Shown piece after piece: positions 1 to 4,555 of a DNA stretch of 5,129 nucleotides; position 1 is the first letter of the stretch; each line of letters begins with the position of its first letter. The notes below the pieces were generated by a model that did not search any database, was not told where the DNA came from, and saw only the letters and a list, made by a program, of their open reading frames with translations. The DNA comes from an uncultured Alistipes sp. (GTDB lineage: Bacteria; Bacteroidota; Bacteroidia; Bacteroidales; Rikenellaceae). The position numbers and the translations under genes were made by a program. The stretch is taken from assembly GCA_934754975.1 (NCBI GenBank), contig CAKVKI010000194.1, positions 1 through 5,129 on the forward strand, in the 5' to 3' direction.

Positions 1-144
1 TCTCAAGGTAAAAAAGAGTATTTGTCACCTTGGGGAGACTTTTTTTGGTATAAAATCAAATATGAAAGGTTTTTTACAAATGATCAAATAGGATATGTAT
101 TTGGTGCATTTATTGAGCCCATTGAGAAGTTAATAACAGATTAA
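1..144 (+). CDS. C-terminal fragment of an unrecognised protein
   Basis: Frame 1 is open from the first base of the window to a TAA at 142-144, giving 47 C-terminal residues; the start lies outside the window. The peptide is rich in aromatic and lysine residues (motifs SPWGDFFWYKIKYE and GYVFGAFIEPIEKLI), which looks like real protein rather than a chance frame. I do not recognise the family. The codons are strongly AT-rich, unlike the GC-rich genes after position 900, which suggests a different origin or an accessory segment. A hairpin followed by a T-run about 110 bases downstream (252-281) could end this transcript. The reading frame is fairly secure; the function is unknown. Confidence 0.6.
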   Translation, partial: SQGKKEYLSPWGDFFWYKIKYERFFTNDQIGYVFGAFIEPIEKLITD

Positions 145-251
145 CAATATGACAGGAAGCGTATCAATCCTTTCTACCATCTGCTTCACTCACCCTTTAT
201 TAGGCTGACAATAACCATTGTAGCGGTACTCATGCATTCAGCATCCGGAGG

Positions 252-281
252 AATTCTCTCCTTCTCCGGAGAATTGTTTTT
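252..281 (+). terminator. Probable intrinsic terminator after the partial gene at 1-144
   Basis: AATTCTC (252-258) pairs with GAGAATT (269-275) across a 10-base loop, and G then TTTTT follows (277-281). An alternative pairing of CCGGAG (245-250) with CTCCGG (264-269) overlaps it. The T-run is on the plus strand, so this would stop plus-strand transcription from the gene ending at 144. The 7-bp AT-containing stem is modest and the stop codon is just over 100 bases upstream. Confidence 0.45.
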
Positions 282-312
282 ACAGGTCGGCGTCAAGTTA
301 GGTTCTTTTTTT

Positions 313-513
313 TCACGGGCAAATGAATAAAACAACTGCCAAAGCCAAATTCAGCCACATAGAGATAGAAAGGCCGCCAATCCAGAGATAAGCCGTATCA
401 ACTATATGTTCCAAATCATATTCCCAGGCACAAGGCTCTATTTTGTACTTCAAATCCAGGTATGCACTTACCCATATCAGCAATTCCAGCAGTATGGATA
501 ATTGCCGATACAA
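313..513 (-). CDS. Small putative membrane protein, 5' end uncertain
   Basis: This 66-codon frame opens with TTG at 513-511; an in-frame TAA lies four codons upstream and no ATG is available before residue 52. Two hydrophobic stretches are visible: residues about 5-19 (LSILLELLIWVSAYL) and about 42-65 (containing WIGGLSISMWLNLALAVVLFIC). Between them is an acidic loop with CAWEYDLEH. This resembles a real two-helix membrane protein. The start is poor: there is no clear ribosome site before the TTG, while better-looking ATGs lie just upstream in the other two frames (MKKWQKITGC from 544, MAENNRL from about 536). A frameshift near 515-540 could have separated the original N-terminus. I do not recognise the family. 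Either a small accessory gene or a decaying remnant. Confidence 0.4.
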   Translation of the reverse strand: MYRQLSILLELLIWVSAYLDLKYKIEPCAWEYDLEHIVDTAYLWIGGLSISMWLNLALAVVLFICP

Positions 514-556
514 GGCAGCCTGTTATTTTCTGCCATTTTTTCATCTCTAAAATCTT

Positions 557-712
557 TTATCGACCGGCGTCATGTTGCTCAGCGAAGCTAAAGCGGGATA
601 GTGCGAATATCACTTCATTGTCTAACTCCCGATCGTCGTAGGACGAATAGCTCTCTTGCCATTCATGGTTATAATCATCATGGATTCGAGGCCCACCGAG
701 ATATCGGCCCAT
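557..712 (-). CDS. Possible 51-residue acidic small ORF
   Basis: An ATG at 712-710 preceded by GAAAGGTG, a plausible ribosome site in a group where such sites are often absent, opens a 51-codon frame ending at TAA 557-559. The product is polar and tyrosine/aspartate-rich in the middle (DDYNHEWQESYSSYDDRELD), then has a more regular segment, NEVIFALSRFSFAEQ. An in-frame TGA lies three codons upstream, so the start is bounded. The stop is 12 bases before an ATG (544) in the next stretch of minus-strand frames, which would fit co-transcription with the membrane ORF. Against it: other frames here on both strands are also long and open, so low stop density may explain it. No family recognised. Confidence 0.25.
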   Translation of the reverse strand: MGRYLGGPRIHDDYNHEWQESYSSYDDRELDNEVIFALSRFSFAEQHDAGR

Positions 713-904
713 CACCTTTCAGGACGTCATCTCCCGAGGGCTCGAAACTTTTTAAGCCGCCGGTCTCAAAACTCACGGGGTTATCTTCATACAACCATAG
801 CTTTTGTGAAAGCTCTAGCCCCCCTTTTAAAGGGACATTTTTAGAGTAAGGGTTATATGCCTTGATATAATGTGTTATGATTCGTATTATCGCCTCAATC
901 CATG
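713..904. other. Stretch without a convincing gene
   Basis: No supported gene lies here. The minus strand has one frame open for 78 codons (914-681) but with no ATG and only TTG or GTG internally, so it may be a remnant or chance. Two small structures are visible: AGCTTT/AAAGCT with a TGTG loop (799-814), and CCC(TTTTAAA)GGG within about 822-834 followed by ATTTTT on the plus strand. The latter might act as a weak plus-strand terminator, but nothing convincing is transcribed into it. Composition becomes AT-rich at about 850-900, just before the GC-rich exonuclease gene. Confidence 0.4.
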
Positions 905-1399
905 TTACAGGATTTTAAGCGCGATTCGGGCGCAGGCTTCGGCATCGGCCAGGGCGTGGTGGTGGTTCGCCAGGTCGAAACCGCAGGCGGCCGAAACGGT
1001 GTGCAGCTGGTGGTTGGGCAGCCGCGTGCCGAAGGTCCGCCGCGACGCCCGGCAGGTACAGTAAAACTGGTAGCCGGGATAAGGCATGCCGTAAAGCTCG
1101 AAAACGGCGCGCAGGCACCCTTCGTCGAAAGGCGAATTGTGGGCCACGAGCGGCAGGCCCTCGATGCGCGGCGCAATCTCCTTCCATACCGATTCGAAAT
1201 CGGGCGCTTCGACCGTATCGTCATAAGTCAGACCGTGAATGGCCGTGGTAAAATGGCTGTAAAAATTGGGCCGCGGGCGGATCAGGCTGTAAAATGAATC
1301 GGCCACCTCGCCGCCGCGTACGATCACCACGCCCACCGAGCAGACGCTCGTGCGCTTGCCGTTGGCCGTTTCGAAATCTATGGCTGCAAAATCCTTCAT
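905..1399 (-). CDS. Stand-alone DEDDh 3'-5' exonuclease (DnaQ/RNase T family)
   Basis: This 164-residue protein is essentially one exonuclease domain of the DnaQ-like DEDDh superfamily. Exo I is AIDFETAN with the metal ligands D8 and E10. Exo II is VAHNSPFD, with D92 as the third acidic ligand. Exo III is HHALADAEA, with H147 as the probable general base and D152 as the fourth acid, in the HxAxxD spacing of the DEDDh class. All catalytic residues are therefore present. Family members remove nucleotides from 3' ends of DNA or RNA using two metal ions; the true substrate cannot be read from the sequence. It lacks the tau-binding region of the replicative epsilon subunit and any BRCT or helicase domain, so a repair or general nuclease role is more likely than polymerase proofreading. 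It is probably cytoplasmic, with no signal peptide. The ATG at 1399 sits about 25 bases after a TATATTTG promoter core. It is divergent from the SGNH hydrolase gene and no strong terminator follows it. Confidence 0.93.
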   Translation of the reverse strand: MKDFAAIDFETANGKRTSVCSVGVVIVRGGEVADSFYSLIRPRPNFYSHFTTAIHGLTYDDTVEAPDFESVWKEIAPRIEGLPLVAHNSPFDEGCLRAVFELYGMPYPGYQFYCTCRASRRTFGTRLPNHQLHTVSAACGFDLANHHHALADAEACARIALKIL

Positions 1400-1424
1400 C
1401 GTTTTCCGGAGTTTATCACGGCAG

Positions 1425-1432
1425 CAAATATA
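1425..1432 (-). promoter_or_regulatory. Bacteroidota -7 promoter core for the exonuclease gene
   Basis: Read on the minus strand this is TATATTTG, an exact match to the TAnnTTTG core of primary-sigma promoters in Bacteroidota. It ends 25 bases before the exonuclease ATG at 1399, which would give a short leader. No clear TTG element is visible about 20 bases further upstream, so the call rests on the core and position. The minus-strand terminator at 1468-1496 lies just upstream and would insulate this promoter. Confidence 0.6.
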
Positions 1433-1467
1433 GGCATTTTTCCGCGGCGGCCGTATCGTACGAACGC

Positions 1468-1496
1468 AAAAAAGTCCCGTTCATTGTAAACGGGAC
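1468..1496 (-). terminator. Intrinsic terminator on the minus strand
   Basis: On the minus strand GTCCCGTT (1496-1489) pairs with AACGGGAC (1481-1474) around a 7-base loop and is followed directly by TTTTTT (1473-1468). This is an 8-bp perfect GC-containing stem with an immediate T-run, the classic form. It faces no annotated gene: the next minus-strand gene starts downstream of it at 1399, and the gene to its right (1809) is on the plus strand. It therefore implies a short minus-strand transcript arising between about 1500 and 1770. On the plus strand the nearest T-run is about 10 bases past the stem, so function in that direction is less likely. Confidence 0.75.
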
Positions 1497-1564
1497 GGGT
1501 GAAGTTTTTAAAGACAGGTCAATAGATTTGCGTCGGTAAGGATCCGATGTGCGGTTTTCTTTCG
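1468..1564 (-). ncRNA. Candidate small RNA between exonuclease and SGNH hydrolase genes
   Basis: A minus-strand TAnnTTTG core at 1571-1578 predicts a start near 1564, and a strong intrinsic terminator ends at 1468, giving a transcript of about 97 nt. The body contains a small CGG/CCG stem around 1532-1544 (CGGATCCTTACCG) and ends in the GTCCCGTT/AACGGGAC terminator hairpin. The overlapping minus-strand frame (1416 upward) would start with GTG at 1568, ahead of the predicted transcript start, and would read through the terminator, so translation is unlikely. It matches no RNA family I recognise. A trans-acting regulator, a leader-like RNA, or a chance pairing of promoter and terminator are all possible. 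Confidence 0.3.
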
Positions 1565-1570
1565 ACACTG

Positions 1571-1578
1571 CAAAACTA
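1571..1578 (-). promoter_or_regulatory. Bacteroidota -7 core for the candidate small RNA
   Basis: Read on the minus strand this is TAGTTTTG, a full match to TAnnTTTG. A TTG lies 22 bases upstream of the TA (minus strand, within CGTTGCGCC), slightly longer than the usual spacing to the -33 element. It has no downstream protein gene before the terminator at 1468-1496, which is why it is paired with the candidate RNA. A single short motif match has a real chance of arising at random. Confidence 0.4.
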
Positions 1579-1624
1579 CCGGTCTTTTGTTTCGCCGGCG
1601 CAACGTCTCGGTGACAATAAAAAG

Positions 1625-1745
1625 AACGGCCCGTTGCAATCCCGTTACAACGCTCCGGACATCCGCGGCCGGCGGCCATGCGGCCCCGCCGGGCATGCAA
1701 CCGGCAGATTCCGGCCCGGAAAGAAACGATTTTATCCGGCCGGAT
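1625..1745. repeat. Cluster of inverted repeats upstream of the SGNH hydrolase promoter
   Basis: Several perfect inverted repeats are packed here: AACGG-C-CCGTT (1625-1635), CCGGCGG/CCGCCGG with a 10-base loop (1669-1692), TTCCGG-C-CCGGAA (1709-1721) and ATCCGGCCGGAT (1734-1745). An 11-base near-tandem repeat (CCCGTTGCAAT then CCCGTTACAAC, 1630-1651) is also present. The last palindrome ends 23 bases before the TATCTTTG core, a position where a repressor or activator could bind. No open frame here looks coding. Binding sites, an untranslated structured region or simple GC-rich noise cannot be told apart from the sequence. Confidence 0.4.
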
Positions 1746-1768
1746 GATCGTCCCGATTGTAATTATAC

Positions 1769-1776
1769 TATCTTTG
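1769..1776 (+). promoter_or_regulatory. Bacteroidota -7 promoter core for the SGNH hydrolase gene
   Basis: TATCTTTG exactly matches TAnnTTTG and ends 32 bases before the ATG at 1809, predicting a start near 1783 and a leader of roughly 26 bases. The surrounding 1747-1800 region is AT-rich within a GC-rich spacer, as expected of a promoter. No clear TTG is found at the usual -33 spacing. A TTCCGGAA palindrome (1779-1786) overlaps the predicted start site. Confidence 0.7.
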
Positions 1777-1808
1777 TATTCCGGAAAACCGAAATAAACG
1801 AACCGATT

Positions 1809-2897
1809 ATGAAACGCTTACACCTGCTTCTGCTGCTCGGCGGCCTGCTTATCGCATCTACAGCCCGTTCCGCAGACCCCATTCGTTACGTGGACGCCGC
1901 GACACTGACCGTCATCGGCAAGGCGCTTCCCACCGAACAGCCCTACAACCGCATCGACACGACCCGCTTCCGGGTACCTGCAAAGACACCGGGCTACTGC
2001 TACCACCCGACGGGACTGGCCGTCGTATTCCGCACCGACAGCCGCACGATCCGCGCCCGCTGGGAGACGTCGGGCAGAAATCCGAGCGACAACATGGCCG
2101 CCGTCGCACAGAAAGGGCTCGACCTCTACATCCGCTGCAACGGGGAATGGGTCTTCGCCGGAGTCGGCAGGCCGAAGATCAACGGCAAAAACGACCTCCA
2201 CGACGCCGCAATAATCAGTAACATGGCCGAGGGCGAAAAAGAGTGCCTGCTCTACCTGCCGCTTTACGACCAGCTGAAAAAACTCGAAATCGGCATCGAT
2301 GAAAAAAGCGGCATCACCCCGATGGATAATCCGTTCCGCCACAAGATCGTCGTCCACGGTTCGAGCATTACGCACGGAATAGCCGCCGGCCGCGCGGGCA
2401 TGGCCTATTCGTCGCGGCTCGGACGCGACACGGGACTTTACTGCATCAACCTGGGATTCAGCGGACTCTGCACCATGCAGCCCGAATTCGCATCGTACCT
2501 GTCTCACGTCGAAGCCGACGCTTTCATCTTCGACTGCTTCTCGAATCCCAGCGCCGAGACGATCAACGAACGCTTCGACGCTTTCGTGGACACCATCCGC
2601 CGTACGCATCCCGCTACGCCGCTGATCTTCCTGCAGACCATCCGGCGCGAAACCCGCAACTTCAGCACCCGTATCGAAAAATTCGAACGCGAGAAGCAGG
2701 CCGCCGCCGAAGCGCAGGTCCGCGAACGCATGAAAACCGATAAAAACATCTACTTCGTCGATCCGGGCGACCTGCTGGGCCGCGACCACATCGCCACGGC
2801 AGACGGGACGCACCCGACCGATCTGGGATTTACGCGCATGCTCGACCGCATCGAACCGCAGATTCGCAAAATACTCGGAAAGTACGATATACGTTAG
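1809..2897 (+). CDS. Secreted SGNH/GDSL-type hydrolase with N-terminal GxDLY domain
   Basis: The 362-residue product starts with a signal peptide (MKR, then a leucine-rich core to about residue 17, cleavage probably after A22, SA|DP), so it acts in the periplasm or outside. Residues about 25-175 form the beta-rich N-terminal module typical of this family, with the signature GLDLY at 103-107. The catalytic SGNH domain follows. Block I is HGSSITHG, where S186 replaces the GDS serine as nucleophile. Block II is NLGFSG (G216/G219, oxyanion hole). Block III is the asparagine in FDCFSNPS (N246). Block V is DGTHPTDLGF with D332 and H335, completing the triad. The architecture matches the Pfam pair GxDLY plus Lipase_GDSL_3, esterases that probably remove acyl groups from glycans; the substrate is not deducible. 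An in-frame extension to 1587 is rejected: it lacks a signal sequence and lies upstream of the promoter at 1769. No glycosidase or SusC/D neighbour is in view, so the gene appears monocistronic. Confidence 0.92.
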   Translation: MKRLHLLLLLGGLLIASTARSADPIRYVDAATLTVIGKALPTEQPYNRIDTTRFRVPAKTPGYCYHPTGLAVVFRTDSRTIRARWETSGRNPSDNMAAVAQKGLDLYIRCNGEWVFAGVGRPKINGKNDLHDAAIISNMAEGEKECLLYLPLYDQLKKLEIGIDEKSGITPMDNPFRHKIVVHGSSITHGIAAGRAGMAYSSRLGRDTGLYCINLGFSGLCTMQPEFASYLSHVEADAFIFDCFSNPSAETINERFDAFVDTIRRTHPATPLIFLQTIRRETRNFSTRIEKFEREKQAAAEAQVRERMKTDKNIYFVDPGDLLGRDHIATADGTHPTDLGFTRMLDRIEPQIRKILGKYDIR

Positions 2898-2920
2898 CCG
2901 CTCACTGCAGGGCGATAAAC

Positions 2921-2952
2921 AACGCCGCCGGAGATTGATCTCCGGCGGCGTT
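2921..2952 (+). terminator. Intrinsic terminator after the SGNH hydrolase
   Basis: AACGCCGCCGGAGA (2921-2934) and its exact complement (2939-2952) form a 14-bp perfect stem with a TTGA loop, 23 bases after the hydrolase stop. The T-run is short and offset (GCCGTTTT, to 2960), but the stem is very stable. It separates the hydrolase from the downstream transporter, arguing that they are separate units. Confidence 0.8.
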
Positions 2953-3021
2953 GCCGTTTTATGCCAAAGAATCTGCATCCCCTATTACGTACCGGGCATG
3001 TCTGAAGTGTTCTACTAATAG

Positions 3022-3034
3022 TGCGGGGTTGCCG
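3022..3034 (+). other. Small hairpin in the spacer before the transporter gene
   Basis: GCGG (3022-3025) pairs with CCGC (3031-3034) around GGTTG, about 45 bases before the transporter ATG at 3080. Between the terminator at 2952 and this ATG I find no exact TAnnTTTG core, so the transporter promoter cannot be placed. The hairpin could lie in the leader or be incidental. Confidence 0.25.
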
Positions 3035-3079
3035 CATGCACCCGCTTAAACCGATAAACCAAACTACCGATTCCAGCCA

Positions 3080-4453
3080 ATGAATTTCCTTACCCGTTTC
3101 TACCGCATCTCCCCTCCTGCCCCCCGCAAGCAGCTCGATCCTGACCGGGAGCAGAAACTATACAAACGTCTCCGGCTTCAGGCGTTCATCGCCGCAACGC
3201 TCGGATACAGTCTCTATTACGTGTGCAGGACTTCGCTCAACGTCATGAAGAAGCCCATTCTCGACAGCGGCACGCTCGATGCCACGCAGGTCGGACTCAT
3301 CGGATCGGCGCTCCTGTTCGCCTATGCCGTCGGAAAATTCGTAAACGGATTTATAGCCGATTACTGCAACATCAAACGATTCATGGCCACGGGCCTGATC
3401 GTATCGGCCGTAGCCAATATGCTGATGGGACTGCTCGGAGTGATGCACTCCGTGATTCCGACCGCCGTCATATTCATTTCATTCGCCGTGATGTGGGGAC
3501 TGAACGGATGGGCGCAGTCCATGGGGGCGCCGCCCGCAATCATCTCCCTGTCGCGCTGGTATCCGCTCAAGGAGCGGGGAACCTATTACGGATTCTTCTC
3601 GGCGAGTCACAACCTCGGCGAATTCTTCTCCTTTATCTTCGTGGGAAGCATCGTTTCGGTGGCCGGATGGCAGGCCGGTTTTTTCGGGTCCGCGATTGCG
3701 GGGGCGATCGGGGTTGTCGTCGTATTGCTGATGCTCCACGACACGCCCGAGTCCAAAGGACTGCCGCCCGTGGAGACGCTGGCGCACGAGGAACCGGCCG
3801 TCGGGCAGGAGATGTCCGTGAAAGAGATTCAGAAGCAGGTGTTGCGCACGCCCGCGGTATGGATTCTCGCCGCGGCGAGCGCATTCATGTACATATCCCG
3901 CTATGCCATCAACGGTTGGGGAGTACTGTTCCTGCAGGAAGCCAAGGGCTTCTCCGATGCGCAGGCCATATCCATCGTGTCGATCAACGCCCTGCTGGGA
4001 ATCATAGGAACCGTATTGTCCGGATGGTTTTCCGACAAGCTGTTCAAGGGGGACAGACATATGCCCGCGCTGATATTCGGAGTATTGAATTCCGTAGCGC
4101 TGATTTTGTTCATATACGGCGGCGACGCATTATGGGTGAACGTTCTCAGCATGGTATTATTCGGAATTGCAATCGGCGTGCTGATCTGTTTCCTCGGAGG
4201 GTTGATGGCCGTAGACATCGTGCCGAGGAAGGCGACGGGAGCCGCCCTGGGGGTGGTAGGCGTAGCCAGCTACATTGCGGCCGGATTGCAGGATGTGGCC
4301 AGCGGATGGCTTATCGACGCGAACATCACAATAGCCGAGAACGGGGAGAAAGTATACGACTTCTCGCAGGTAGCAATTTTCTGGATTGCCGCATCCGTAA
4401 TTTCATTCCTGCTGCCGCTGCTCAACAGAAAAAGAAAGGCGCGGAAGGTATAA
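3080..4453 (+). CDS. OPA-family MFS transporter, UhpC/GlpT-like (organophosphate:phosphate antiporter type)
   Basis: The 457-residue inner-membrane protein has 12 predicted helices in two halves (about 34-52, 70-92, 100-120, 125-148, 168-195, 198-219; then 258-284, 293-316, 328-346, 351-375, 384-409, 428-447) joined by a charged loop at about 220-255. OPA hallmarks are present. R50 in GYSLYYVCR and R274 in YISRYAINGW match the two substrate-phosphate arginines of GlpT (R45, R269). K86 in YAVGKFVNGF and H177 in SASHNLGEF match GlpT K80 and H165. The stretch WYPLKERGTYYG is the family's cytoplasmic loop. From memory the TM7-TM8 text (AINGWGVLF, GWFSDKLFKGDR) is closer to E. coli UhpC than to UhpT or GlpT. 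Probable role: uptake of a sugar phosphate or glycerol 3-phosphate in exchange for phosphate. UhpC also acts as a sensor, but no UhpA/UhpB partner is in the window. The ATG at 3080 has no clear ribosome site, usual for this group, and starts a basic cytoplasmic N-tail. Substrate unproven. Confidence 0.92.
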   Translation: MNFLTRFYRISPPAPRKQLDPDREQKLYKRLRLQAFIAATLGYSLYYVCRTSLNVMKKPILDSGTLDATQVGLIGSALLFAYAVGKFVNGFIADYCNIKRFMATGLIVSAVANMLMGLLGVMHSVIPTAVIFISFAVMWGLNGWAQSMGAPPAIISLSRWYPLKERGTYYGFFSASHNLGEFFSFIFVGSIVSVAGWQAGFFGSAIAGAIGVVVVLLMLHDTPESKGLPPVETLAHEEPAVGQEMSVKEIQKQVLRTPAVWILAAASAFMYISRYAINGWGVLFLQEAKGFSDAQAISIVSINALLGIIGTVLSGWFSDKLFKGDRHMPALIFGVLNSVALILFIYGGDALWVNVLSMVLFGIAIGVLICFLGGLMAVDIVPRKATGAALGVVGVASYIAAGLQDVASGWLIDANITIAENGEKVYDFSQVAIFWIAASVISFLLPLLNRKRKARKV

Positions 4454-4476
4454 CGAAACCGACAGGCAAGAACAAA

Positions 4477-4514
4477 ATACCCCCGTCCGGAAAACAATTC
4501 CCGGACGGGGGTAT
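4477..4514. terminator. Shared terminator between convergent transporter and guaA genes
   Basis: ATACCCCCGTCCGG (4477-4490) and its exact complement (4501-4514) form a 14-bp perfect stem with a 10-base loop. It lies 23 bases past the transporter stop and 41 bases past the guaA stop. On the minus strand a T-rich tract (TTTTGTTCTTG) follows the stem, so it is best formed for guaA; on the plus strand the tail is only weakly T-rich (ATAACTTC). The position between converging genes suggests it is used in both directions. Confidence 0.85.
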
Positions 4515-4555
4515 AACTTCAAGTTATGCTGGAAAGCTACTTCTGAGTCTGGCCC

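Noticed and set aside
600..606. GTGCGA as the 5' end of a group II intron
   Set aside because: No domain V-like hairpin or reverse transcriptase reading frame is found downstream; the hexamer alone is uninformative.
601..849. 82-codon and 62-codon plus-strand frames as genes
   Set aside because: There is no promoter core or ribosome site, they overlap each other, and the composition is proline/serine/histidine-rich without domain features; low stop density explains them.
1416..1700. 94-codon minus-strand frame as a protein gene
   Set aside because: It reads straight through the strong intrinsic terminator at 1468-1496 and has basic, low-complexity sequence; its only start inside the likely transcript region (GTG 1568) lies ahead of the predicted transcription start.
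1587..1808. In-frame N-terminal extension of the SGNH hydrolase from an ATG at 1587
   Set aside because: The added residues are arginine/proline-rich and unlike any domain, the extension spans the promoter core at 1769-1776, and the ATG at 1809 begins a clean signal peptide.
1818..2978. Long 386-codon minus-strand open frame opposite the SGNH hydrolase
   Set aside because: It is a shadow of the real gene in GC-rich DNA: its composition is valine/alanine/arginine-heavy with no recognisable motif, and the plus strand has a full catalytic triad and signal peptide.
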